From UMGS1370 sp046957575 (GTDB lineage: Bacteria; Bacillota; Clostridia; Lachnospirales; Lachnospiraceae): a stretch of DNA of 64,000 bases. The notes below the pieces were generated by a model. That model had not been told where the DNA came from and searched no databases. It saw nothing but the letters and a program-made list of their open reading frames with translations. The translations under genes and the position numbers were made by a program. Numbering within the stretch: position 1 is the first letter of the stretch; the number at the start of each line of letters is the position of its first letter. The stretch is taken from positions 62,001 through 126,000 of the forward strand of contig JBKUOG010000005.1 of assembly GCA_046957575.1 (NCBI GenBank), in the 5' to 3' direction. Of this stretch, positions 27,589 to 35,192 are shown piece after piece.

Positions 27589-27836
27589 AAAATCTCCTCC
27601 TTTTTGTGCATATGTAACAATTCCTTCTTATCCTGCACCATTTATAATGTAATAATCTTATAATCTAAGACAAAAAACCACAAGTTTCTCTTTTTTATTT
27701 TATTGTATTTTACCTATGTTTTCTCGATTTATCTTATCTTTTTAATATGATCTGGTTTTTTTAATATAGATTTAGGATAAAATATACGAAAATAAGAGTT
27801 CCTTTGCTATTATCTTAACTTACTCTGCAAGACAAA
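27589..27836 (-). promoter_or_regulatory. Promoter region of the glycosaminoglycan-type operon
   Basis: AT-rich intergenic DNA before the binding-protein gene. No clear -35/-10 pair or catabolite site is called with confidence; the AraC-type regulator would be expected to bind here. No gene is supported. Confidence 0.3.
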
Positions 27837-27882
27837 CAAAGTGCGTAAGTTTTGAAATTTTTTTCTCAACTTACGCACTTTG
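27837..27882 (-). terminator. Terminator of the thiamine operon
   Basis: A perfect 15-bp inverted repeat (CAAAGTGCGTAAGTT at 27837-27851 and its complement at 27868-27882) with a 16-nt loop lies about 75 bp after the thiC stop. On the minus strand it is followed by TTTGTCTTG, so it should end thi transcription. Confidence 0.85.
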
Positions 27883-27957
27883 TTTTACGCTCTCAGAGCG
27901 GCTGTCAATTGTTTATATCAGCACCGCCGCAATAACAAAATTGTCCATCTTCTCCTC

Positions 27958-29262
27958 TTACAAAATATCGATATACTCCCCATTCAGAGCCTTGTTCATG
28001 CTTCTGACAGCACAGAACTTGCCGCACATTGAACAACTGTCCTCTTGTTCAGGAGCACGACTGTCACGAATGGCTTTCGCTGTTTCTGGGTCAATCGAAC
28101 ATTTCCACTGCTTTTCCCAATCAAAAGTTCTTCTCGCATCTGCCATCTGATCATCAATATCTCTTGCATGAGGTACTTTCTTTGCAATATCAGCAGCATG
28201 TGCCGCAATACGTGAAGCAATAATCCCCTTCTTTACATCCTCTACATTCGGAAGTGCCAAATGCTCTGCCGGAGTTACATAGCAAAGAAATGCAGCTCCG
28301 CTTGCTGCAGCAATTGCACCGCCAATTGCAGATGTAATATGGTCATATCCGGGAGCAATATCGGTTACGATGGGACCGAGAACATAAAAAGGAGCACCCA
28401 TACAAATAGTTTGCTGCATTTTCATATTAGCTTCTATCTGATCCATAGGCATATGTCCAGGGCCTTCTACCATAACCTGAACATCCTTTCCCCATGCACG
28501 TTTTGTCAGTTCACCGAGACGAACAAGTTCCTCTATCTGGCATACATCACTGCCGTCAGCAAGACATCCCGGGCGGCAGGCATCCCCCAGAGAAATAGTT
28601 ACATCGTATTTGCGGCAAATATCAAGGATTTCGTCAAAGTATTCGTAGAAAGGATTTTCTTCTCCTGTCATACTCATCCATGCAAAAACAAGGGAACCGC
28701 CGCGAGAGACGATATTCATTTTTCTCTTGTGCTTTTTGATTTGCTCGATAGTCTTTCGGGTAATGCCGCAATGCAGAGTTACAAAATCCACACCGTCTTC
28801 TGCATGAAGGCGAATCACATCAATAAAATCCCTTGCAGTAAGGGCAGCAAGGTCTCTCTGATAATGAATGACGCTGTCATATACAGGAACTGTTCCAATC
28901 ATGGCAGGACATTCCGAAGTCAGTTTTCTGCGAAATGGCTGCGTATTACCATGAGAGGAAAGATCCATAATCGCTTCTGCTCCCATGTTGACAGCCGCCA
29001 TTACTTTTTGCATTTCAGCATCATAATCCTTGCAGTCGCGGGATACACCAAGGTTTACATTGATCTTGGTACGGAGCATAGAGCCGACACCGTTGGGACT
29101 AATACAGGTATGGCGTTTGTTTGCACAGATGGCAACCTGTCCTTTGGCAACAAGGTCACGAATTTCCTCCTCTGTTCTGTATTCTTTAGCAGCGACGGCC
29201 TTCATTTCTGGTGTAATAATTCCCTGTTTTGCGGCATCCATTTGTGTTGTATAATTTCTCAT
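27958..29262 (-). CDS. thiC: Phosphomethylpyrimidine synthase ThiC
   Basis: 434 residues, the short anaerobic form. Radical-SAM enzyme converting aminoimidazole ribotide to hydroxymethylpyrimidine phosphate. Core motifs such as HTCISPNGVGSMLRTKINVNLG, RGGSLVFAWM and EGPGHMPMDQIEANM are clear. The C-terminal Fe-S cluster motif reads CSMCGKFC (three residues between the last two cysteines rather than the four in the common CX2CX4C). It is the last gene of the TPP-riboswitch operon and lies 15 bp after thiD. Confidence 0.96.
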   Translation of the reverse strand: MRNYTTQMDAAKQGIITPEMKAVAAKEYRTEEEIRDLVAKGQVAICANKRHTCISPNGVGSMLRTKINVNLGVSRDCKDYDAEMQKVMAAVNMGAEAIMDLSSHGNTQPFRRKLTSECPAMIGTVPVYDSVIHYQRDLAALTARDFIDVIRLHAEDGVDFVTLHCGITRKTIEQIKKHKRKMNIVSRGGSLVFAWMSMTGEENPFYEYFDEILDICRKYDVTISLGDACRPGCLADGSDVCQIEELVRLGELTKRAWGKDVQVMVEGPGHMPMDQIEANMKMQQTICMGAPFYVLGPIVTDIAPGYDHITSAIGGAIAAASGAAFLCYVTPAEHLALPNVEDVKKGIIASRIAAHAADIAKKVPHARDIDDQMADARRTFDWEKQWKCSIDPETAKAIRDSRAPEQEDSCSMCGKFCAVRSMNKALNGEYIDIL

Positions 29263-29277
29263 TGCTTTTTCTTCCTT

Positions 29278-30099
29278 TCAAACCGATTCTTTTTCTTTAG
29301 AAAAATCCGATGTCAAGTCAAAATTATGTTTCATTGGACCGGAACCTTTGCCCAAATCCAGCATAGCAGTCAATGCACCGGAAATGTAATCTTTTGCTCT
29401 TTGTACAGATTCAACAAGAGTAAATCCCTTGGCAAGATTGGAAGCTATGGCACTTGAAAGTGTACAGCCTGTTCCATGCGTATTCGGATTGTTGATGCGT
29501 TTTCCTTTAAACCACACCAGTCCTCCGTTTGCATAGAGCAGATCGTTTGAATCGTTAATACTGTGACCGCCTTTTAATAAAACCGCACAATGATAACTAT
29601 CACCAATCCGTTTCGCAGCCCTTAGCATATCATCTTCTGTCTTAATGATAAGACCGGAGAGAATTTCAGCTTCCGGAATATTGGGAGTTGCCAGTGCTGC
29701 TATTGGCAGCAATTCATCGATAAGTATCTGCACAGCATTGTCTTTCATCAGGGCAGATCCTGATGTTGCCACCATCACAGGGTCAACAACCACATTTTTT
29801 GCATGATACCATTTCAGTCTATCCACTATTACATGAATTAGTTCGCTGGAAGAAACCATGCCTATCTTGACTGCATCAGGGTAGATATCTTCAAATATTA
29901 CATCAATTTGCTGTTTCAAAAATTCAGGCGTTGATTCCTGGATTGCCTTTACACCGGTTGTGTTTTGCGCTGTGAGTGCTGTAATTGCACTCATGCCATA
30001 AACACCATTCATGGTCATTGTTTTTAGATCGGCTTGAATACCGGCGCCTCCACTGCAGTCGCTTCCTGCAATGGTCAATGCTGTTTTCATTTTCATCAT
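29278..30099 (-). CDS. thiD: Hydroxymethylpyrimidine/phosphomethylpyrimidine kinase ThiD
   Basis: 273 residues from the ATG at 30099 (AGGAG 8 nt upstream). Ribokinase-fold motifs ALTIAGSDCSGGAGIQADLKT at the start and NNPNTHGTGCTLSSAIAS near residue 210 identify it. It phosphorylates hydroxymethylpyrimidine twice to the pyrophosphate used by ThiE. It lies between the thiamine-binding protein gene and thiC. Confidence 0.96.
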   Translation of the reverse strand: MMKMKTALTIAGSDCSGGAGIQADLKTMTMNGVYGMSAITALTAQNTTGVKAIQESTPEFLKQQIDVIFEDIYPDAVKIGMVSSSELIHVIVDRLKWYHAKNVVVDPVMVATSGSALMKDNAVQILIDELLPIAALATPNIPEAEILSGLIIKTEDDMLRAAKRIGDSYHCAVLLKGGHSINDSNDLLYANGGLVWFKGKRINNPNTHGTGCTLSSAIASNLAKGFTLVESVQRAKDYISGALTAMLDLGKGSGPMKHNFDLTSDFSKEKESV

Positions 30100-30174
30100 T
30101 TTTGTATCTCCTTCGTGTTTCAGCATCGTTTTATATAGCGGCATAAGGTGGTGCCCCCAATGCGCCGCTTTCTT

Positions 30175-30471
30175 TTACTGATATTTTCCTGTTTTTTGTC
30201 GAATTGTAAGAATGTCTCCATCTGGACAATATACTGCTTTGATATACGCAGAAACTTTAGGCGAACCGGAACGAACCGCAATCTTCAGGCACTCCCTGGC
30301 AATATCCATCAGTTCGTCAAAGTTATCGCCTTCAATGGTAGTTTCAAAGGCCCCTACCTGACAGGTCAGTCCAGTACCTTGTATGTAGGCAATCACATCA
30401 TCTACAATACGGCAAACTTCTGCATCGGTTTCGACTTTTGGTAAAACTTGAATCGCTATACTTGCACTCAT
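30175..30471 (-). CDS. MTH1187-type (DUF77) thiamine-binding protein
   Basis: 98 residues matching the small ferredoxin-fold family (MTH1187/YkoF-like): SIAIQVLPKVETDAEVCRIVDDVIAYIQ at the start and GAFETTIEGD with the ECLKIA segment. Members bind thiamine or its precursors in the cytosol and are often in thiamine operons. The start overlaps the stop of the HAD gene by 4 bp. Role is inferred from family and context. Confidence 0.85.
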   Translation of the reverse strand: MSASIAIQVLPKVETDAEVCRIVDDVIAYIQGTGLTCQVGAFETTIEGDNFDELMDIARECLKIAVRSGSPKVSAYIKAVYCPDGDILTIRQKTGKYQ

Positions 30472-31100
30472 GTTGTTTCCTCCCAGTTCAGAATAATTTT
30501 ATCTGCGATTTTCTCTATTATCCTCCAATTTTTAGCAGAACTGTTATCATACACAGCAACGGCATAATATCCTGCATCTTTAGCTGTCTGCACCGCATAC
30601 AGAGCATCCTCATAAATGGCGATCTCTTCCGGCAAAGCATTCAGTCTTCTGGCAGCCTCATGGTAGATAATGGGACTGCTCTTCCCGCTTCCCACTGTTT
30701 CGCAGGAAAGCAGAAATTCAAAGTATTCCCGCACTCCCAAACGCCTCAAACAGGATTCCATCAGATACTCTGCTGTAGCCGATGCAACACACATTCGGAC
30801 ACCTCTGTTTTTCAGTATCTGAAGGTACTCCCTTACACCGGGTTTCAACGGAATATCGTTCTTGTAATGTTCATCCATCATGGCATTCATTTCTGCTTCC
30901 AGATTTCCAGACAGGCCAAATTCCCGTTGAAATAAAGCTGCGGATTCAGACATGGTCATAGGCTTGATGCGTTCCAGAATATCTTCCGGAATCTGCTTTA
31001 TTTTCTTGCTGTTCAAGTATTCCGATGCGAGATTTTTCCAGAAAATCATGGAATCTATCAGTGTCCCATCCATATCGAAAATGGCAAATTGCTTATCCAT
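30468..31100 (-). CDS. HAD family phosphatase in the thiamine operon
   Basis: 210 residues from the ATG at 31100 (AAGGAG 10 nt upstream). Motif I FDMDGTLIDS, a cap domain at residues 18-85, motif II VASAT and the IYEDALYAVQTAKDAGYYAVAV motif IV show a beta-phosphoglucomutase-like HAD. In this operon it might dephosphorylate thiamine phosphate or clear by-products; the substrate is not evident. It overlaps thiE by 8 bp. Confidence 0.85.
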   Translation of the reverse strand: MDKQFAIFDMDGTLIDSMIFWKNLASEYLNSKKIKQIPEDILERIKPMTMSESAALFQREFGLSGNLEAEMNAMMDEHYKNDIPLKPGVREYLQILKNRGVRMCVASATAEYLMESCLRRLGVREYFEFLLSCETVGSGKSSPIIYHEAARRLNALPEEIAIYEDALYAVQTAKDAGYYAVAVYDNSSAKNWRIIEKIADKIILNWEETT

Positions 31101-31752
31101 GAGCAACCATCTCCTTGGAAAGTTCCAAAAGTCGGGCAGTTGCCTTACCAGGATCTTCAGATGCAAAGATGGCAGATACTACTGCCACACCATCTACACC
31201 GCTGCCGGATAATTCCATCAGATTTTTGCCATTAATACCGCCAATGGCAACCACAGGAATAGAAACCGCACTTGTAATTTCTTTCAGTTTTTCTACTGTC
31301 AGGCTGCGGGCATCTTTCTTAGTATTGGTTCCAAATACGGCGCCAACGCCGATATAGTCTGCTCCTGCATTTTCTGCGGCAATCGCTTCCTCTACGGTTC
31401 CTGCAGAGATTCCTAAAATTTTGGTTTCACCAATTATACCGCGAATATCCCGACCTTTTATATCGGACTGCCCCACATGAACACCATCTGCATCAACTGC
31501 CAGAGCGATTTCCACACTATCATTGACCACATAGGGAATCTTGCGGCGAATGCACAGTTCCTTTAGTTTTGCAGCTTCAGTCTGAAAAGCATCTGCATCC
31601 AAATCTTTTTCACGAATCTGAAGAAAGGTTGCCCCGTTGTTCAAGATGTCCTCACAGACAGACCAAAGCTCTTGACCTTCTTTCAGCCAGCTCCGGTCCG
31701 TCACAGCATAGAGAAGCATCCCCCTGCGAATATCATCTTTTGTAAATCTCAT
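31093..31752 (-). CDS. thiE: Thiamine-phosphate synthase ThiE
   Basis: 219 residues, a TIM-barrel enzyme joining hydroxymethylpyrimidine pyrophosphate with thiazole phosphate. Motifs: LQIREKDLDA, VVNDSVEIALAVDADGVHVGQSD, GISAGTVEEA and YIGVGAVFGTNTKKDA. It overlaps thiM by 20 bp at its start and the HAD gene by 8 bp at its end, indicating tight coupling. Confidence 0.96.
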   Translation of the reverse strand: MRFTKDDIRRGMLLYAVTDRSWLKEGQELWSVCEDILNNGATFLQIREKDLDADAFQTEAAKLKELCIRRKIPYVVNDSVEIALAVDADGVHVGQSDIKGRDIRGIIGETKILGISAGTVEEAIAAENAGADYIGVGAVFGTNTKKDARSLTVEKLKEITSAVSIPVVAIGGINGKNLMELSGSGVDGVAVVSAIFASEDPGKATARLLELSKEMVAHG

Positions 31753-32557
31753 AATATACTCCTTTTTTCAATTGTTGTTCCCTCAGATTAAATACTGCAT
31801 CAATCAAATCATTCCGAAATGTAGCATTTCCAGTTCCATTGCACAGCCGTTTTTCTTCAGCAATCTCACCGCTGATCCCCATAACTGCCATGGCAGCGCA
31901 CGCTGCAAAAAAAGAATCTTCACAGGCACCGCAAAATGCGCCAATCAAAGATGTCAGCATACAGCCGCTGCCAGTAATCCGAGCCATGGTAGCACAGCCA
32001 TTTCGCAGAACACAACTTTCTTTGCCATTTGAAACCACATCAATTTTTCCGGAAATGGCAATTACCGTCTCCAACTCCTTCGCCAAATCTGCTGCCATAG
32101 AAATCACAGCATCTAAATTATCCTCTGTAATCTCATCCAAATCGCTTACATCCACACCTTTGCCAGTAACCTGCTGTCCTGCCAGATAGCGAATTTCGGA
32201 AGCGTTTCCCCGAATCACAGTAAAATGAACATTATTGAGAAGCCGCTTTGCGTTTTCCCTGCGAAGCCGGGTTCCTCCGGCTCCCACCGGATCAAGAATT
32301 ACCGGTTTTCCTATTCGATTGGCTTCCTTACCTGCCAATATCATCGAATCAATATTGTTTATAGCTCCCATGTTGCACACCAGTGCCTGTACATTGCTGA
32401 CAGCTTCTTCTACTTCCAGAGGGTGGCTTGCCATGGTTGGACTTCCACCACAAGCCAAAATCATATTGGCGCAATCATTAACTGTGACAAAATTAGTAAT
32501 ACACTGCACCAGTGGTTTTCTATGCCGTACCGCTGTCAAAACCTTTTCAAAATCCAT
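31733..32557 (-). CDS. thiM: Hydroxyethylthiazole kinase ThiM
   Basis: 274 residues from the ATG at 32557 (TGGAG about 8 nt upstream; the longer frame to 32713 lies inside thiW). QCITNFVTVNDCANMILACGGSP is the ThiM N-terminal motif, and the later ARITGSGCMLTSLIGAF is the phosphate-binding motif. It phosphorylates salvaged hydroxyethylthiazole. With ThiW, ThiD and ThiE it forms a salvage route; no thiG/thiS genes are in the window. Confidence 0.96.
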   Translation of the reverse strand: MDFEKVLTAVRHRKPLVQCITNFVTVNDCANMILACGGSPTMASHPLEVEEAVSNVQALVCNMGAINNIDSMILAGKEANRIGKPVILDPVGAGGTRLRRENAKRLLNNVHFTVIRGNASEIRYLAGQQVTGKGVDVSDLDEITEDNLDAVISMAADLAKELETVIAISGKIDVVSNGKESCVLRNGCATMARITGSGCMLTSLIGAFCGACEDSFFAACAAMAVMGISGEIAEEKRLCNGTGNATFRNDLIDAVFNLREQQLKKGVYYEIYKR

Positions 32558-32559
32558 CC

Positions 32560-33066
32560 TTATTGCTCCATTTCTGCCAAAAAGTGCTCCAGTACCTTTG
32601 AACGTTTCAGAATGATTAGCGCCATCACACCCATAAATCCGCCAACTACCGCCGAGGGAGTATAAAATGGGATATAATACAGTGGATTCCGAATATCCAA
32701 TCCATAAAACCACCTCATCAGCGGATAGGAAGCCAACGCGCCAAAAAGTCCTGTTCCAATAATCTCACCAACACAGACCAGGTAGATATTTTTTGTTTTT
32801 CTCCACAAAAGACCACCCAAAACAGGTCCAAAGACAGCACCAGTAACAGCCTGGATGGTTCTGCCGGACATCATACGCATAACACCACATAAGAATGCAC
32901 TGAGACAAGCCCACCAGGGCCCCAGAAACACAGCGGCTATCACATCCACAAAATGCTGAAATGGGGCCATTGAAGGAAAATACACGAAGGTATTTAAGAC
33001 AAATGCCATACCGGCGAAAATGGCACACAGCACCATCTTTTTGATATTCGATTTGTTTTTTTTCAT
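32560..33066 (-). CDS. thiW: ThiW, thiazole-specific ECF transporter S component
   Basis: 168 residues with five to six membrane helices and the ThiW motifs TFVYFPSMAPFQHFVDVIAAVFLGPWWA and RTIQAVTGAVFGPVLGGL. It should import hydroxyethylthiazole using the shared ECF energising module encoded elsewhere. It is the first gene behind the TPP riboswitch. Confidence 0.93.
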   Translation of the reverse strand: MKKNKSNIKKMVLCAIFAGMAFVLNTFVYFPSMAPFQHFVDVIAAVFLGPWWACLSAFLCGVMRMMSGRTIQAVTGAVFGPVLGGLLWRKTKNIYLVCVGEIIGTGLFGALASYPLMRWFYGLDIRNPLYYIPFYTPSAVVGGFMGVMALIILKRSKVLEHFLAEMEQ

Positions 33067-33194
33067 AAAAACTCCTTTTCAAAACAGGAAACGGCCGTAT
33101 TCAGCAACGTTTCCAAAAATGGGGCTGCTATCTTAAGGCGCTCCCCCTCAGTCCCACAAATAAGTGGATTTCTTTTCCTCCCTTCTCAAAAGAT

Positions 33195-33231
33195 AAAAAA
33201 ACAGGAAGATCCCTTTTATGGTATCCTCCTG
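33195..33231 (-). terminator. Riboswitch expression-platform terminator
   Basis: On the minus strand CAGGAGGAT and ATCTTCCTG (33202-33231) pair over nine base pairs with one G-U, followed by seven T residues. It starts about 12 nt after the aptamer, so TPP binding is expected to promote termination. Confidence 0.9.
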
Positions 33232-33243
33232 TAATAGATTAAA

Positions 33244-33333
33244 ATCTTTTCCTACGGTGGCATTATCCACATCAGGTATAAGGGTCGAAGGTGATACCTT
33301 CCTCTCAGCCTGTCGTCACAAGCTCCCCTGTAT
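33244..33333 (-). ncRNA. TPP riboswitch (THI element)
   Basis: The minus strand contains the conserved elements in order: CAGGGGAGC, GGCTGAGAGGA, ACCCTTATACCTGAT, TGGATAATGCCA and CGTAGGAAAAG. These form the P1-P5 core of the thiamine pyrophosphate aptamer. It precedes thiW by about 180 nt and controls thiW-thiM-thiE-HAD-thiamine-binding protein-thiD-thiC through the following terminator. Confidence 0.96.
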
Positions 33334-33346
33334 TTATTTTTGTAAT

Positions 33347-33375
33347 ATTATATACCTGGTTTTTGGGAAATACAA
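33347..33375 (-). promoter_or_regulatory. Promoter of the thiamine operon
   Basis: On the minus strand TTGTAT (33375-33370) and TATAAT (33352-33347) are separated by 17 nt, and the expected start point lies just before the riboswitch. Confidence 0.75.
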
Positions 33376-33607
33376 GTCTTTTCTAAAAAGACAGGAATAT
33401 ATTTGAGTTTGATACCTCAAAACAAGAGTCACTGTATTCCCATCGTATTTCATCCAAACCGGAAAATCCCTCATGGATAAAAAAATTTCAAAAATTTATT
33501 TTATTTTAATTGACATTCATTATTTAAGGCAGTATGATTAAACCCAACACTTGATTTAAGAAAATCATTTTGTAGATATTACCAGTGGATTTTTTCTAAA
33601 AATCGTG
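33376..33607. other. AT-rich intergenic region
   Basis: No gene or clear repeat is seen between the thiamine promoter and the structured RNA candidate. The right half is very AT-rich. Confidence 0.5.
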
Positions 33608-33762
33608 TATAATATAAGTGAGCAGAGATATGTAGACTGCACTTTCACACTTGCTAACAAGTGTTTTTTGGCTGACGAAGCCACCATTGAAAGGATAATT
33701 TGACCGACGAGGTCTCTCTGGTTCTCCAGAGTAGGGTATGGTTAGCGCCATACCCTTTTTTT
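33608..33762 (+). ncRNA. Candidate structured RNA with five hairpins, unknown class
   Basis: A TATAAT box at 33608-33613 precedes five successive hairpins: ACACTTG/CAAGTGT plus T run (33647-33669); GGCT-GACGA-AGCC (33670-33682); GACC-GACGA-GGTC (33702-33714); CTCTGG/CCAGAG (33716-33731); and GGGTATGG/CCATACCC with seven T residues (33734-33762), an intrinsic terminator. Two hairpins have the same GACGA loop 32 nt apart. No convincing small protein is encoded. I cannot place it in a known RNA family. It lies directly before a PemK-like pseudogene. Confidence 0.5.
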
Positions 33763-33771
33763 ATATGTGCA

Positions 33772-33848
33772 CAGCCGTATAAGGAATTTAGCAGCTTTGC
33801 TGCATACGGCTGGCACGAACGAGCAGGAGAAAGAGTTCCTCCTGCTCG
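33772..33848 (+). repeat. Two strong inverted repeats before the PemK-like gene
   Basis: CAGCCGTAT (33772-33780) pairs with ATACGGCTG (33804-33812) and encloses a GCAGC/GCTGC hairpin. CGAGCAGGAG (33820-33829) pairs with CTCCTGCTCG (33839-33848) across 9 nt. Both lie between the terminator of the RNA candidate and the toxin-like pseudogene and could shape its leader. Confidence 0.7.
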
Positions 33849-33874
33849 ATTAATAAAACTAAGGCGACAGGCCA

Positions 33875-34548
33875 TTGAACGAATATCTGAAGGCACAAAA
33901 CAAAACCAACGAAATAATCATCGCCAATCACTTCACCAGCAATGAACTGGATCGTTTTTCAGCATCTGATTTTCGCTGGGCTGATAACAGAACAAGGCAA
34001 TTCCGGCACAGGCAGGTAAAAAAAGGGAAATCTATCAGTTTGAGTTTGGCAAGAATTATAAACCCGAAATGTCCTATGAGCACAGAGGTCTGGTCATTGG
34101 CGTAAAGCAGAAATCACTTTATGTTCTGCCTATTTTCTCCTATGATCCTGCAAAACATCCGGATGTCTACCACCCCACAGACAATCCTGCTTCCAAAAGT
34201 GATATGTTTTTATTGAAGGCAAGTGAATTTTCATTCATCAGCCATGATTCCGTACTGAAACTGAATGATATCCGAACAGTCAGTGTCAACCGCATCCTTT
34301 ATCAGCAGAATGGCATGATAGCTCCTGTCTCTGATACATATAAGCAGATCGAACAGCTCGTTTTACAAAAATACTTTCCAAGTTTTTACTATGACTACAG
34401 CCAGCTTCAGCAAAAGGCAGTTTCACTGGAAGAACAGCAAAAGGAAAATGATGCTGCCCTAAAAAAACTCACATCCGAGAATGAAGAATTAAAGAGACAA
34501 ATTGCTGCATTGCAGGAACAGCTTTCCAAAAACAACGCTAATCAATAG
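33875..34548 (+). pseudogene. PemK/MazF-like toxin-type gene, frameshifted
   Basis: The first frame (from TTG at 33875) gives a helical N-terminus with HFTSNELDRFSASDFRW. The PemK-like core, EIYQFEFGKNYKPEMSYEHRG then VLPIFSYDPAKH, is in another frame. They join if one A is added to the A7 run at 34018-34024. The second frame continues to a C-terminal coiled coil with Gln/Glu repeats (LEEQQKENDAALKKL). PemK/MazF-fold proteins are RNA endonucleases or relatives; this larger form has no recognised antitoxin gene beside it. The TTG start and poor ribosome site suggest further decay. Confidence 0.7.
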
Positions 34549-34555
34549 CATTTAA

Positions 34556-34592
34556 CGGCACTTCCATCAATCCGGAAGTGCCGCTTTTTTAA
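34556..34592 (+). terminator. Terminator of the PemK-like gene
   Basis: CGGCACTTCC and GGAAGTGCCG form a perfect 10-bp stem with an 8-nt loop, followed by CTTTTTTAATC. It lies 8 nt after the stop codon. Confidence 0.92.
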
Positions 34593-34622
34593 TCTTTTTT
34601 ATGAATCGATGGACGAAAAGGT

Positions 34623-34736
34623 ATGACTGCTGCTTTTGGCGGTTTGCCGTTAGACACAGAACCCGTCAATTTGAAGCTCCTAAGCGTACAGCCCTATGAC
34701 AATGGTGCTGTCTGGCTTCGGTATGCTCTGCACTGA
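34623..34736 (+). pseudogene. Short ORF, possible gene remnant
   Basis: A 37-codon frame (ATG at 34623, TGA at 34734) with protein-like composition, ending NGAVWLRYALH. It has no convincing ribosome site and no family I can name. It might be the end of a lost gene of the accessory island. Confidence 0.2.
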
Positions 34737-34770
34737 TTGTTCTGCAAGTAAATCGTAATTTCACGTAAAA

Positions 34771-34821
34771 AGCAAAACCGGCAGCAAGGATTCTTTCCCT
34801 GTTGCCGATTTTGCTGCTTTT
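34771..34821. terminator. Long hairpin with T run
   Basis: AGCAAAACCGGCAGCAAGG pairs with CCCTGTTGCCGATTTTGCT (34771-34789 with 34797-34815) over about 17 bp including a few wobble or mismatched pairs. T residues follow on the plus strand (CTTTTTAG). It lies between two decayed gene remnants. Confidence 0.6.
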
Positions 34822-34848
34822 TAGCCATTCAAAGGCTTTAATAAAGTA

Positions 34849-35145
34849 TTAAATCATCCCAAAATACTCAAATGCTTCCATGCTTTTTCTTTCTCCGGCG
34901 GGCATTGCGGCTGCTTAGCATCCCCAGCCTTCGGCTTATTATAATTCTCACGCTCGATGATACTACATTTCTGCTTCACCTGAGCAATATACAGACTGCT
35001 GACCTTCATACCGCTATGCTCCAGCACATAGTCCTTAATCTGCGTATAGGCTGCCCCATCCTGAAATTCTGACATATCCATATCTTCCAAAGAGAACTCA
35101 ACACGAATCTTCTTTAAGTCGATTTATCCCTTGGAAAGTAAGACA
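34849..35145 (-). pseudogene. Degenerate copy of the rlmD C-terminal module
   Basis: On the minus strand the reading begins with VVLLSKG, the end of an RlmD-type methyltransferase, then a TAA, then IDLKKIRVEFSLEDMDMSEF and the module YTQIKDYVLEHSGMKVSSLYIAQVKQKC. Near its end a frame change after EKEKA moves the normal ending (MEAFEYFGMI, stop at 34849) into another frame. At least two lesions are thus present. The central 65 bp is about 90% identical to the module behind rlmD at 38354-38617. It marks the left border of the RhuM/OLD insert. Confidence 0.75.
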
Positions 35146-35192
35146 ACCGCATCAATATGTGCATCATTGTCCAAACCGCATCACATATCTTT

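Noticed and set aside
28261..29457. 398-codon open frame on the plus strand across thiC
   Set aside because: It is antisense to the fully conserved thiC and part of thiD, has no ribosome site and has a Cys/His-rich composition typical of a shadow frame.
33670..33714. Hammerhead-ribozyme-like CTGACGA ... GAAA strings in the RNA candidate
   Set aside because: CUGANGA and GAAA are present in the right order, but the bases between them cannot form stem II and the flanks do not pair into stems I and III.
33608..34548. Type III toxin-antitoxin system (ToxIN-like)
   Set aside because: The order RNA-terminator-toxin is similar, but the RNA lacks tandem identical repeats and the protein has PemK-like rather than ToxN/AbiQ motifs; kept only as a comparison.
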